Shown: positions 25,275 through 34,497 of the stretch, piece by piece
How the letters are laid out: the number at the start of each line of letters is the position of its first letter
Position numbering within the stretch: position 1 is the first letter of the stretch
Assembly (NCBI RefSeq): GCF_003668995.1
Contig: NZ_CP033068.1
Location: 3,162,001 to 3,226,000, forward strand
DNA length: 64,000 nucleotides
Source: Flavobacterium sp. 140616W15
GTDB lineage: Bacteria; Bacteroidota; Bacteroidia; Flavobacteriales; Flavobacteriaceae
Reading direction: 5' to 3'
Made by a program: the position numbers and the translations under genes
Notes under the pieces: model-generated
The model's input: the letters and a program-made list of their open reading frames with translations, nothing else
What the model was told of the DNA's origin: nothing
Database searches by the model: none

Positions 25275-26852
25275 TTATTGATATATAATCTTCCCTGACT
25301 TTACTTCTTGATTATCTGACATGATTTTATAGTAATACAACCCTTTTTTATAATGAGTTGGAATATTCCATTTTACAACTTGATTTGGAGTAACTGTCCC
25401 TTTAAACACAGTTATTTTATTACTCATGTTCTCAGAATAAACAACTAGCTCTATTGCTCTATTTTCAGAAAAACCAGTAGCAAAATTAACTGCATCTGAT
25501 GTTGGGTTAGGATACATTACTAACGAATCTAATTCTGAATTAAGCTTTAAAGTAGAAATAGGCAATATAGTGACCCAATTACTTATTGATTTTTGCCCTC
25601 CAGACCCTACAAATCTTCTAATAGCCAAACTAGGATAATTCTTTAAATAGTCATACATACTCTGTTTAAGTTCAAAACTTTGTCCCGTATCTGGTAAAAT
25701 GTAATACGGTTCTTCGCCTCCCAATAACTCCCATGAATATTTGTAAAATCCAGTCCCTCCAGTTGGCAAACTACCTGTTATTTTACTCCCATTAATTGAA
25801 ATTATATTATTCTCAATATCGGGAGTAGGTAATATCTTCACAAAACTTGTCACTTTGGTTTGTCTACCAGAATTCACATACCTCCTTATAGCCAAGCCAG
25901 GATAAATCTTTAAATAATCATATATACTCTGAGTAAGTTCAAAATTCTGCCCACTCCCTGTCAGCATTATATAAGGATCTTCTCCACCCCATAACTCCCA
26001 TGAATATTTATAAGAACTAGTCCCACCTGTTGGTAAACTCCCAATAATTGTAGAACCACTTAACATAATCGAATTATTTTGTAATTCTGGTGCTTGATTA
26101 ACTGTTATTGTAACCTCATTACCAATATATAAAACACCTCTAGTCGCAGTAATTCTATAACTAGTTGTCTCAAAAAGTAATCCTGGCGAATATCTAGTAT
26201 CTACTGCTCCAGGAATAGAAGTCCAAACTCCATTTTCAGTTTTACTCTCCCATTGCAAATTATATCCAAATATTCCTTGAGTAGAAACTACAACTGGGGA
26301 TAAATCCCCTTCATTTATAGTATGATTTGATACTATTGTGCCATTATAATTTGCATATATGGTAATATCAGTATTTAAAACTGGATTTGTAGGGTTCGTA
26401 GGGTTCGTAGGATTGGTTGTAGAGCTACTTTTTGTGATTTTTTTATCCCCACTTTTATAAGTTGACCCTGAATAAGCTTTATATTCTGCATACAAAACAC
26501 CCCCCGTGAGATCGAAATCACTTGCATTCAAAGTAATTGTCATTGTCCGCCCTGCAGAACCTCCTCCTGAAAAAAGTAAATTCCCTCCGAAACCACCTAA
26601 TGGATTATTAGCAGGAGAAGATCCATTTTTTTTATAATAGACGTTTATACTTCCTGGAGTACCGTCACTTGGTGATTTTGTTGCGCTTACTCTAATATGG
26701 AACGATACCGAAACTGATTCTTTAACTCCAAAATCTATTTTTTCCGCAGACTGACTATTAACTGTCATATTACTTAGCGTCACGCTAAACTGTCCGTAAG
26801 AAAAAACACTAAAAAAGACCAGTGAAACCACTAATAGTATTTTTGTTTTCAT
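25275..26852 (-). CDS. T9SS-exported modular surface protein
   Basis: A signal peptide (1-20, ending SYG) is followed by a beta-rich N-terminal domain (about 21-140), a threonine-asparagine-proline linker of four TNP units (about 147-158), and an Ig-like domain (about 165-255). Then come two similar modules of about 90 residues (about 258-345 and 348-435). Both contain GSLPTGGT-YKYSWEL-GGE-PY and YDYLK-YP-LAIRR. The last 80 residues form a type A T9SS sorting domain (YPNPTSDAVNF, ending KSGKIIYQ). This C-terminal signal sends the protein through the type IX system to the cell surface. No catalytic motif is seen, so adhesion or glycan contact is a reasonable guess. Confidence 0.85.
   Translation of the reverse strand: MKTKILLVVSLVFFSVFSYGQFSVTLSNMTVNSQSAEKIDFGVKESVSVSFHIRVSATKSPSDGTPGSINVYYKKNGSSPANNPLGGFGGNLLFSGGGSAGRTMTITLNASDFDLTGGVLYAEYKAYSGSTYKSGDKKITKSSSTTNPTNPTNPTNPVLNTDITIYANYNGTIVSNHTINEGDLSPVVVSTQGIFGYNLQWESKTENGVWTSIPGAVDTRYSPGLLFETTSYRITATRGVLYIGNEVTITVNQAPELQNNSIMLSGSTIIGSLPTGGTSSYKYSWELWGGEDPYIMLTGSGQNFELTQSIYDYLKIYPGLAIRRYVNSGRQTKVTSFVKILPTPDIENNIISINGSKITGSLPTGGTGFYKYSWELLGGEEPYYILPDTGQSFELKQSMYDYLKNYPSLAIRRFVGSGGQKSISNWVTILPISTLKLNSELDSLVMYPNPTSDAVNFATGFSENRAIELVVYSENMSNKITVFKGTVTPNQVVKWNIPTHYKKGLYYYKIMSDNQEVKSGKIIYQ
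26385..26417. repeat. 9-bp coding repeat in the TNP linker
   Basis: Tandem GTAGGGTTC units (plus strand) encoding the repeated Asn-Pro-Thr of the T9SS protein linker. A possible site of length change. Confidence 0.7.
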
Positions 26853-26938
26853 AGTAATTTATTTTATTAATAGCTCTGGGGGACTTTTATGATAAAATAA
26901 GGAATCTTAGTAAAACACTAAGATTCCTTATTCTTAGA

Positions 26939-28033
26939 TTATTTTAATAACGCATATTCAAATGATACATTACCTCTTTCTCCTGCAGTATTTATCATAG
27001 TAAGGAATTTAACTTTATAGTAATTCCCTTCTACATCTTTAACGACAAAGAAACGATCTGTCCTGATACTTGGTAATGAACCTTGTCCTCCGCCATTTCT
27101 CCAGTTAGCACCAATAACTCTCTGATCAGTTGTTGATTTTGCAAAATCAGTTTCAACAACTTTCGCTTTTGTAAAATCGGCATAAGATCCTCCAGTTGCA
27201 ACCAAAACTTGATATGCCTGAGTTCCACCTTTCATATTTGAAACGATGAAGTCAGAAAAACCATAACTTACATCACCTTTTCCTCCATTGAAGTAATTTG
27301 TGAAAGTGGTAAAATTCAAATCCCAATTCGCTTTTTGTGGCTCCACAGACACTTGCTTCCCATCAGTTAAGCTGAAAAAAGTAAAATTAAAATCTGACGT
27401 TTTTGTAACAATTTTTTCTTGAAAAGTTGTTGAAGCTAAATCAGCATATTGGATTTTATATCCATTCCCACTTCTTAAAATTCTAATTTTTTTCCATCCT
27501 CTTGGATCTCCATCAACTTCAACACTACCAATAGCTGCCTTTTTTGTTGCAATTTGTGCACCAAGGTTTACTAAATATACTTTGTTATCTGCATCTGTAG
27601 CTGAAATCTCTGCAATTGCAGTTCCAACTCCTGCTCCTGCTCCTTTTAAAACTCCAGTAGGATTATCTACATAACCATTAGATGCTAAAGTTTCACCTCC
27701 TCCAACAGATACATCAGAATTAATTTCCTGAACCAAAGTAATATCCGAAGTTTCTAGTTTTTTCACAGCCATTTTAACAGATCCGTTGATTGCAACTCTA
27801 AAATCTGAACCACTAGAAAATCCTAAATCCCATGTTGCTCTATTCACAGACTCTATCTTTCCAGTACTTAAATCTACAAAAACCTGATTTGGCTGATTTG
27901 GCCCGCCCACACTTGGCTGTAATACTTGTCCAACAGAAGGACCAACTGGTGTATTTGTATCATTGTTGTCATCGCTTGAACAAGCTCCAAGCGTCAATAA
28001 TGCGAATGATAATAGTAAAAATGTCTTTTTCAT
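26939..28033 (-). CDS. hmuY: HmuY-family haem-binding lipoprotein
   Basis: Lipoprotein signal with lipobox LGAC (C18) followed by acidic SSDDNND, a surface-export signal in Bacteroidota. The body has HmuY features: TWDLGFSSGSDFRVAINGS in the first half and ANWDLNFTTFTNYF in the second, each a WDL-type strand pair. HmuY proteins take haem from host or environment proteins and pass it to a TonB receptor. The receptor gene lies 17 bp upstream on the same strand, so the two form an operon. Axial haem ligands vary in the family and I cannot assign them here. Confidence 0.85.
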   Translation of the reverse strand: MKKTFLLLSFALLTLGACSSDDNNDTNTPVGPSVGQVLQPSVGGPNQPNQVFVDLSTGKIESVNRATWDLGFSSGSDFRVAINGSVKMAVKKLETSDITLVQEINSDVSVGGGETLASNGYVDNPTGVLKGAGAGVGTAIAEISATDADNKVYLVNLGAQIATKKAAIGSVEVDGDPRGWKKIRILRSGNGYKIQYADLASTTFQEKIVTKTSDFNFTFFSLTDGKQVSVEPQKANWDLNFTTFTNYFNGGKGDVSYGFSDFIVSNMKGGTQAYQVLVATGGSYADFTKAKVVETDFAKSTTDQRVIGANWRNGGGQGSLPSIRTDRFFVVKDVEGNYYKVKFLTMINTAGERGNVSFEYALLK

Positions 28034-28050
28034 TTTATTTGATTTTATAT

Positions 28051-30168
28051 TTAAAGATTAAGGTTATATGCTAATTTTATAAAATAAGAGCGTCCATAAG
28101 CAAGCATCAGATCAGAAGGCCCTGCATGCCCCGCAGATTGACTTGTTTTAGTCTGATTAACATTGGTTACATTACATATGTTTCTAGCTCCAATTGTAGC
28201 TTCTAACTGGTTTTGTAAAAAAGTTTTTCGAAGAGATGCATCAAGCCAATTACTTGCTGATATATCTGAAATGACATATTCTGAAGTAGTCTCTATAAAT
28301 TGTTGTGATTTTCCGTTGTATTTATAATAAGCAGAAAGAGTTGTTCCCCATTTCGGGATTAAATAAGAAACACTACTATTTAAGTTAAATGAGTATAAAA
28401 ATTTATCATCCGAAGAAAACTTTAGATTTTCTATTTTACGAGAAACACCAACCAAAGATGCCCCAAAATTGAATGTCAAATTCTCTATTTTGAATTGATT
28501 CATTGTAGATAAATTCCACATTTTGTATTTACTAATATTAAAATATTGATACTCTGGATTTCCTGTATCTGGATTAGATCTTACCCAAGCCATATCAATT
28601 CGATCATTTACATTAAGAAAACTTCCTGCTAGCGTATTTGATATTTGTAATCCTGAAGCTAAAAAAGATATCTTTTTCAAACTGGCTTCAAAAGAATTAC
28701 TAGTTTCTGGAATAAGATTTTCATTTCCAATAAAAAAATGGCCGTCAAAAATTAATTTTGAATACAACTCTTCAAAAGTTGGTGTTCTAAATGAACTTCC
28801 AAATGAGCTGCGAAGTTCAATTCCTTTATCAAATAAATATCTTAAACCTAATGATGATGCATATTGATTATCAAATTTAGATTGAGCTGAAAAACGCAGT
28901 CCTGGACGAATTGAAAATCTTTCGGTTGCCATAATTTCTGAAGAAGCAAAAAAATCATAATTCTCAAGTCTTTTACGAACTGGAGTAAACTTATTACTTC
29001 CTTCCTGAACCAATGAATAGCCTTGATTATTTACAAACTCATATCCTAATTGCAAATCAACTTTTTTGTCTGAGAAAAAATTACTTAAAGTTCCCGTAGA
29101 ATAAAGGACTTCCATTGACTGATCTTTAGTAGTCGCATTATCTCCTTCATTTTTAGTAAATAAATAATATTTAAATGTTTCAACATCTCTTTGTTGCTTT
29201 TGATGCGAAAGCGAAACATTATAATTCAATTGTGAAAACAATTTACCAGTAGCATTTAAATTATGAAAATACCTATTAGTAAAATATCTTTTATCATCTG
29301 AGTATCTATACGAGCCTAATGCAGGATCATATTGTGATTGTACTGTAGCATTATAGTAATCTACATCTTCCTTCAAATATTCAAATTTGTAAAAAAATCG
29401 AAAATTATTTTTATGATAAGCAATTAAAGCTGTACTGTTTAGCTGTTCTTTCGGCAGCCATCTATATCCACGAGACTCATCATTTTGAATATAATCTTTC
29501 CCTTTTTTGTCATCTAAAAAGCCTCTAAAGTCATTTCGATTAGCTCCTAAACTTACAAACCAATTTTTATTAAAAGTGTGAGAAAGTTTAAGTGACTGTA
29601 TATGACGTCCTTCATTAAAAAGCGCATATTCGTCTTTAACCGTTTCCTCTTGTACTGAAGCTGTCATACTCCATTTATATTTTGATGATTTTTTTGTAAT
29701 TATATTTAAAACACCACTAACAGCATTACCTCCATATGCTACTCCCATCGAACCTTCCACAATTTCTATCTGCTCAACATCATTCAAATTTATTTGAGAT
29801 AAATCGGTATTATTCCCCAAACCAGCTTCATTTACCAAAGGCACATTATCTACCAAAATCTTGAAATATTGTGCATCTAATCCAAATAGCGATACTGTAG
29901 AGCGCCCACTTGTTCCGCTTGGCCTTACATTAATATTCAAATACTGATTCAGAACATCTGATAAATTGTTGGCAGCCAAATTCTGAATGTCTTTGTTTGT
30001 AATCACACGCACATTAAAAACTGACTTTTTTATAGATTGTGGTTCAAATTGCCCCGTAACAACAACTTCTGATAATTCGTTGGAACGAATACTATCTTTT
30101 TGTTTTTGCTGAGCAGAAAGCGTTTTACAAAATACTAGAGCAACAAATAGGATGATTTTGATTTTCAT
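28051..30168 (-). CDS. TonB-dependent outer-membrane receptor (haem-type, HmuY partner)
   Basis: A signal peptide (1-19) and a TonB-box-like segment (SELSEVVVTG, about 29-38) precede the plug domain (about 45-165). The plug has IEIVEGSMGVAYGGNAVSGVLNIITKK, shortened here as EGSMGVAYGGNAVSG. A 22-strand barrel follows, to a terminal strand ending in FIKLAYNLNL. No carboxypeptidase-regulatory domain is present, as expected for HmuR-like receptors. Linked to hmuY downstream and divergent from a DUF6607 gene, with mirrored -7 boxes. The haem role follows from the HmuY linkage rather than from motifs alone. Confidence 0.88.
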   Translation of the reverse strand: MKIKIILFVALVFCKTLSAQQKQKDSIRSNELSEVVVTGQFEPQSIKKSVFNVRVITNKDIQNLAANNLSDVLNQYLNINVRPSGTSGRSTVSLFGLDAQYFKILVDNVPLVNEAGLGNNTDLSQINLNDVEQIEIVEGSMGVAYGGNAVSGVLNIITKKSSKYKWSMTASVQEETVKDEYALFNEGRHIQSLKLSHTFNKNWFVSLGANRNDFRGFLDDKKGKDYIQNDESRGYRWLPKEQLNSTALIAYHKNNFRFFYKFEYLKEDVDYYNATVQSQYDPALGSYRYSDDKRYFTNRYFHNLNATGKLFSQLNYNVSLSHQKQQRDVETFKYYLFTKNEGDNATTKDQSMEVLYSTGTLSNFFSDKKVDLQLGYEFVNNQGYSLVQEGSNKFTPVRKRLENYDFFASSEIMATERFSIRPGLRFSAQSKFDNQYASSLGLRYLFDKGIELRSSFGSSFRTPTFEELYSKLIFDGHFFIGNENLIPETSNSFEASLKKISFLASGLQISNTLAGSFLNVNDRIDMAWVRSNPDTGNPEYQYFNISKYKMWNLSTMNQFKIENLTFNFGASLVGVSRKIENLKFSSDDKFLYSFNLNSSVSYLIPKWGTTLSAYYKYNGKSQQFIETTSEYVISDISASNWLDASLRKTFLQNQLEATIGARNICNVTNVNQTKTSQSAGHAGPSDLMLAYGRSYFIKLAYNLNL

Positions 30169-30196
30169 TATTTTTAATTAGTCTTAATAACTTCGG

Positions 30197-30244
30197 CAAA
30201 TATATAATTATTTTAATTCATTCTAAATAAAATTTATATATTTG
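30197..30244. promoter_or_regulatory. Divergent promoters with a central Fur-box-like repeat
   Basis: Two TATATTTG boxes point away from each other: minus strand 30197-30204 for the TonB receptor and plus strand 30237-30244 for the DUF6607 gene. Between them, 30210-30228 is an imperfect 9-1-9 inverted repeat (ATTTTAATT/ATTCTAAAT, 6 of 9 positions). It looks like a Fur-type operator and fits iron control of a haem uptake locus. The regulator is inferred. Confidence 0.5.
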
Positions 30245-30273
30245 CTAAAAATTTTAAATCAAAAAAACTAGTT

Positions 30274-31182
30274 ATGATTACAAAAAACCTCTGTTTATCA
30301 GCCGTTATGGTGTTATCAGTAAATTTTGGATTTAGTCAGGAATCGAAAAAACAACAAGACATTAAATCAATAAAGTCAATGTGCGGTTGTTATGAAGTGA
30401 AATTTAATTTTGCTGAAACGTTCCAGTATCCTAAAGATTCTCTTACTTACAAACCTTCAGAAACAAAACACGAATCTGCTTTAGAATGGGTAGAGTTATT
30501 AGAAGATACTCCTAACAAAATAGTGATGCAGCACTTATTAATAGTAAGTGATGATATGATTATCAAACACTGGAGACAAGACTGGTTATATGAAAACACT
30601 GACTTGTATTTATTTGACAAAGGAACTTCTTGGAAATATAAAAAATTAGATACAAAAGCGGTAAAAGGGCAATGGTCTCAAAAAGTATATCAAGTAGATG
30701 ATAGCCCAAGATATGAAGGTTCTTCTTCATGGGTACATGTAGACGGGCAAGATTACTGGGTAAATACTACCGATGCGCCGCTACCTCGTAGAGAACAAAC
30801 AAAACGTAATTATTATAATGTTCTAAAAAGAAGAAACATTCATGAAATCACAGCTACTGGATGGAATCATGAGCAAGACAATGACAAATTGATTCGCGGT
30901 GATAGCGGAAAAGATGTTTTGTTAGCACAAGAAAAAGGAATGGATGTGTACACTAAAGTTGCAGACATTAAATGTATCGCTGGGCAAAAATGGTGGAAGG
31001 AAAACAATGCACTTTGGAAAAACGTTCGTGATAAATGGCAAACTCTTTTTGACAGACATCAAGACTTAAACTTAGAAGCTAAAGTAGATAGAAAAGCACT
31101 TTATTCTCTTTTGTTTGATTTAAAACCAACTGCTACAAAAGCAGAAACAGATGCAATCATCAACAAGTTTGTAAAAAAATAA
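30274..31182 (+). CDS. DUF6607 family secreted protein
   Basis: A signal peptide (1-21, ending FSQ) is followed by a 280-residue domain I recognise as the DUF6607 type, common in flavobacteria. It contains MCGCYEVKFNFAETF near the start, several WR/WL-rich strands (HWRQDWLYENTDLYLF) and KWWKENNALWKNVRDKW near the end. Function unknown. It is divergent from the HmuY/TonB-receptor operon across a shared promoter region, so it may be an iron- or haem-responsive gene. Its terminator has been split by an IS3-type element just downstream. Confidence 0.8.
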   Translation: MITKNLCLSAVMVLSVNFGFSQESKKQQDIKSIKSMCGCYEVKFNFAETFQYPKDSLTYKPSETKHESALEWVELLEDTPNKIVMQHLLIVSDDMIIKHWRQDWLYENTDLYLFDKGTSWKYKKLDTKAVKGQWSQKVYQVDDSPRYEGSSSWVHVDGQDYWVNTTDAPLPRREQTKRNYYNVLKRRNIHEITATGWNHEQDNDKLIRGDSGKDVLLAQEKGMDVYTKVADIKCIAGQKWWKENNALWKNVRDKWQTLFDRHQDLNLEAKVDRKALYSLLFDLKPTATKAETDAIINKFVKK

Positions 31183-31206
31183 AATATTTTGTGTTAGTTA
31201 TAAAAA

Positions 31207-31224
31207 GAGCCGTTAGTTTAAAAC
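31207..31224. terminator. Left arm of a terminator split by an IS element
   Basis: GAGCCGTTAGTTT, preceded by an A run. Its perfect complement AAACTAACGGCTC lies at 32666-32677 plus one base of the IS end, after the element. Together they would form a 13-bp bidirectional terminator between the DUF6607 gene and argS. Confidence 0.75.
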
Positions 31225-31258
31225 TAGACTGCACCCAAAAGTTTAGACAAATTTATAA

Positions 31259-32092
31259 TTAATTTTGATAATGATGAGCTCGATATTGTATCGGGCTCAT
31301 TCCTTTTAAATTCAGTTTGATTCTTTCATTATTGTAATATTTTATATATTCTATAATTTCCTTTTTTAGATGATTTATGTCTTTAAATTTCATAATATAA
31401 AATAGTTCTGATTTTAATATGCCAAAGAAATTTTCTATAACTGCATTGTCTAAGCAGTTTCCTTTTCTTGACATACTCTGCACTAATCCTTTCTCCTTCA
31501 AAAGCTGATGATATCGCTTCATTTGATACTGCCAGCCTTGATCGGAGTGTAATATTAAATTAGTATCATTTGATATTCTTCGAAAAGACTTTTTAAGCAT
31601 ATTGGTGATTTGATTAAAATTTGGTCTTTCAGATAAATCATAACTTATTATTTCCCCATTGAAAAGATCAATTATAGGTGATAAGTACAATTTATTACCT
31701 GAGATATTAAACTCAGTTACATCGGTAGCCCATTTTTGATTGGGTTTATCAGCCTTAAAATTGCGCTGCAATATATTAGGAGCTATCTTTCCTTGTTCTC
31801 CTTTATATGATCTGTACTTCTTGATTCTGATTAAACTTTTTAATCCTAAAATTTTCATCAATCGCAACACTGTCTTGTGATTAATTAAAATTCCTTTTTG
31901 CTTGATTAATAAAGTAATACGCCTGTAACCTAATCTACCCTTATGATGATTGTAAATCTGTTTAATCAAATCTTTAACATCTTTGTATTTATCAATTACT
32001 TGACTTCTTTTTTCATAGTAATAATAAGTACTTCTAACCATGTTCGTACAATTTAGCAAGAGGTCTAAATCATATTTATGCCTTAGTTCCAT
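31259..32092 (-). CDS. IS3-family transposase OrfB (DDE integrase domain)
   Basis: A 277-aa product with an HTH_21 region near the N terminus (YNHHKGRLGYRRIT) and the rve catalytic core. The catalytic residues are D in ATDVTEF, D in LHSDQGWQYQ, and E in NCLDNAVIENFFGILKSE, with the expected DD35E spacing. Its ATG overlaps the orfA stop by one base (TAATG), so it can be made by re-initiation. A fusion by -1 frameshifting, as in other IS3 elements, is also possible, because an A run lies upstream in the overlap. Confidence 0.92.
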   Translation of the reverse strand: MELRHKYDLDLLLNCTNMVRSTYYYYEKRSQVIDKYKDVKDLIKQIYNHHKGRLGYRRITLLIKQKGILINHKTVLRLMKILGLKSLIRIKKYRSYKGEQGKIAPNILQRNFKADKPNQKWATDVTEFNISGNKLYLSPIIDLFNGEIISYDLSERPNFNQITNMLKKSFRRISNDTNLILHSDQGWQYQMKRYHQLLKEKGLVQSMSRKGNCLDNAVIENFFGILKSELFYIMKFKDINHLKKEIIEYIKYYNNERIKLNLKGMSPIQYRAHHYQN

Positions 32093-32622
32093 TATGGTTT
32101 GAGCCTTTTGTTTTGATTGGCTTGTTCGGCTTGAACTAAGGCGTTGAACTTTTTTAAAATTTCGTTCTCAGCTCGTAAATACTCCAGTTCCTTTAAAAGT
32201 TCTTCTTCCCTAGTTAAGGGTTTGTCTGTTTTTCTCTGTTTTCTCTTAAAATTCATAGATCTGGGTCTTCCTTTAGGTTTAGATGATAATCCCTCTAAAC
32301 CAAAGTTAGCAAAATCTCTTTTCCATCTGATAATAATTGAGTCTGAGGGAATGTTAAATTTTAAACGAGCTTCCCTTAGTGATAATAAATCCTTATCTAT
32401 TGATAGTAATACTTTTTGTTTAAAATCAATGGAATAGACACGATTCTTCCGTGGTAACAATCCGATTGTTCCATATGCTCTGTAAAAGCTAACCCATCTA
32501 CGAATATTTGACTCACTAATACTCTTTTCATTAGATACCGCTTCACTGGAGTATCCTTTCTCGATAACTAACCTTACACATTCAAGTTTGAATGCGTAAT
32601 CATACTTGACTTTTCTTTCCAT
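32092..32622 (-). CDS. IS3-family transposase OrfA (helix-turn-helix)
   Basis: A 176-aa product with two helix-turn-helix units (YSSEAVSNEKSISESNIRRW and LSLREARLKFNIPSDSIIIR). A leucine-zipper-like coiled coil (LLKELEYLRAENEILKKF, about 140-165) follows, as usual for IS3-group OrfA proteins that bind the terminal repeats. The stop overlaps the orfB ATG by one base. Confidence 0.9.
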   Translation of the reverse strand: MERKVKYDYAFKLECVRLVIEKGYSSEAVSNEKSISESNIRRWVSFYRAYGTIGLLPRKNRVYSIDFKQKVLLSIDKDLLSLREARLKFNIPSDSIIIRWKRDFANFGLEGLSSKPKGRPRSMNFKRKQRKTDKPLTREEELLKELEYLRAENEILKKFNALVQAEQANQNKRLKP

Positions 32623-32665
32623 AAAAATGCCCCCAAATAGTGTCTAACTTTTTGGGGGCAGTCTA

Positions 32666-32685
32666 AACTAACGGCTCTTTTATTT
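32666..32685. terminator. Right arm of the split terminator
   Basis: AACTAACGGCTC followed by a T run; complement of the left arm at 31207. The intact form would have served argS from one side and the DUF6607 gene from the other. Confidence 0.7.
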
Positions 32686-34467
32686 TTACATTCTTTCAGG
32701 AACTTCTATTCCTAATAAACTGAAACTTGATTTTATAATTTCTCCAACTTTCTGAGAGAACTGTACTCGAAAAATCTTTTTGGTTAAATCTTCTTCTCCT
32801 AAAATATGTACTGATTGATAAAAGGAATTATACTCTCTTACCAAATCATATGTATAATTAGCAATTAATGCTGGACTATGATTATGTGCTGCATTTTGGA
32901 TTACTTCTGGGTAAAGCTCGATTTGTTTCACCAATTCTTTTTCTTTTTCATGAAGCTCTTCGATTCCTGTTAATGTAACAGAAAAATCAAAATCTGCTTT
33001 ACGAATAATCGACTGGATTCTGGCATAAGTATATTGAATAAACGGACCTGTATTTCCAGCAAAATCAACAGACTCTTCTGGGTTAAACAAAATACGTTTC
33101 TTTGGATCTACTTTTAAAATATAATATTTTAAAGCACCAAGTCCGATTGTATTATATAGCTTAGCTTTTTCATCGTCAGAAAAACTATCTAGCTTACCTA
33201 AGCCTTCAGATATTTCTTGAGCTGTATCGGTCATTTCCTGCATTAAATCATCGGCATCTACTACAGTTCCCTCACGGCTTTTCATTTTTCCCGAAGGTAA
33301 ATCAACCATTCCGTATGATAAATGATATAAGCTTGAAGCCCAATCAAAACCTAGTTTTTGAAGAATTAAGAACAATACCTTAAAATGATAATCTTGTTCG
33401 TTTCCTACTGTATAAACCATTCCTCCAACATCAGGATGATCTTTTACACGCTGAATTGCAGTTCCTATATCTTGCGTCATATAAACTGCCGTTCCATCCG
33501 AACGAAGTACAATTTTACGATCTAATCCTTCATCTGTTAAGTCAATCCAAACTGAACCATCAGGATCTTTTTCAAAAATCCCTTTATCCAAGCCTATCTG
33601 AACAACATCTTTTCCTAATAAATAGGTATTACTTTCATAGTAATAACTATCAAAATTTACTCCAAGATTTTTATATGTAATAGCAAAACCATCATAAACC
33701 CATTGATTCATTTTGGCCCAAAGTTCTTTTACAGCTTCGTCTCCAGCTTCCCATTTTAAAAGCATTTCTTGTGCTTCTAAAATTATCGGTGCTTGTTTCT
33801 TAGCTTCCTCTTCGGTTTTACCTGCTTGAATTAATTCATTGATTTGTTCCTTATAAACCTTGTCAAATTTGACATAGTAATTCCCAACCAATTTATCTCC
33901 TTTTAATCCTGTACTTTGGGGAGTTTCTCCGTTTCCAAATTTTTCCCAGGCCAACATCGATTTACAGATATGAATTCCTCTGTCGTTTATAACTTGAGTT
34001 TTATATACTTTTTTACCTGATGCTTTAATAATCTCTGCAACTGAATATCCTAACAAATTGTTACGAACATGTCCTAGGTGCAATGGTTTATTTGTATTTG
34101 GAGAAGAGTACTCAACAATAATTGCTTTATCTGAAGGATTTGGTTCTACAAAACCATATTTTTTTCCATCTTTTATGCTATTAAAGAAATTCACATAATA
34201 AGTATCTGCGATAACAATGTTTAAGAAACCCGAAACCACATTAAAACGAGCTACCTCTGGAAGGTTTTCTACAAGATAGTTCCCTATTTTATTTCCTAAT
34301 TCAACAGGATTGCTTTTAATCACTTTTAATAAAGGAAAAATAACCATCGTAATATCTCCTTCAAACTCTTTTCTAGTAGTTTGAAATTCGATTTTATCTA
34401 CAGCTACATCAAATAAGGCTTGTATTGCTTTTTGTATAGAAGGCGTAAGAATTTGTGATAATGACAT
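32686..34467 (-). CDS. argS: Arginine--tRNA ligase
   Basis: Class I aminoacyl-tRNA synthetase charging tRNA-Arg. The HIGH motif appears as HLGH at 130-133 in NTNKPLHLGHVRNN, and the KMSKS equivalent as KMKSREGT. The N-terminal tRNA-binding domain (1-110) and the C-terminal DALR anticodon domain, ending in FSLLGIEVPERM, are both present. The 593-aa length is normal. A -7 box TATATTTG at 34490-34497 lies 22 bp upstream of the start. An IS element sits right after its stop and has split the terminator. Confidence 0.96.
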   Translation of the reverse strand: MSLSQILTPSIQKAIQALFDVAVDKIEFQTTRKEFEGDITMVIFPLLKVIKSNPVELGNKIGNYLVENLPEVARFNVVSGFLNIVIADTYYVNFFNSIKDGKKYGFVEPNPSDKAIIVEYSSPNTNKPLHLGHVRNNLLGYSVAEIIKASGKKVYKTQVINDRGIHICKSMLAWEKFGNGETPQSTGLKGDKLVGNYYVKFDKVYKEQINELIQAGKTEEEAKKQAPIILEAQEMLLKWEAGDEAVKELWAKMNQWVYDGFAITYKNLGVNFDSYYYESNTYLLGKDVVQIGLDKGIFEKDPDGSVWIDLTDEGLDRKIVLRSDGTAVYMTQDIGTAIQRVKDHPDVGGMVYTVGNEQDYHFKVLFLILQKLGFDWASSLYHLSYGMVDLPSGKMKSREGTVVDADDLMQEMTDTAQEISEGLGKLDSFSDDEKAKLYNTIGLGALKYYILKVDPKKRILFNPEESVDFAGNTGPFIQYTYARIQSIIRKADFDFSVTLTGIEELHEKEKELVKQIELYPEVIQNAAHNHSPALIANYTYDLVREYNSFYQSVHILGEEDLTKKIFRVQFSQKVGEIIKSSFSLLGIEVPERM

Positions 34468-34489
34468 GTAAACTTAATTTTAAAGACTG

Positions 34490-34497
34490 CAAATATA
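34490..34497 (-). promoter_or_regulatory. Candidate -7 box for argS
   Basis: Minus strand TATATTTG, then GCAG, 22 bp before the argS ATG. Confidence 0.55.

Larger units (their letters stand above)
31225..32665 (-). mobile_element. IS3-family insertion sequence (IS150-like), complete
   Basis: A 1441-bp element with 25-bp terminal inverted repeats (31225-31249 and 32641-32665, 22 of 25 matching). The outer ends carry TAGACTGC and its complement. It is flanked by the direct repeat AAC at 31222-31224 and 32666-32668, consistent with 3-bp target duplication. It carries the usual two overlapping frames, orfA and orfB. Both are intact and the DDE residues are present, so it may still be mobile. It is inserted in the loop of a terminator. 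Confidence 0.9.

Noticed and set aside
26385..26417. Tandem 9-bp repeat as a CRISPR or regulatory array
   Set aside because: It is in frame inside a gene and encodes a Thr-Asn-Pro linker.
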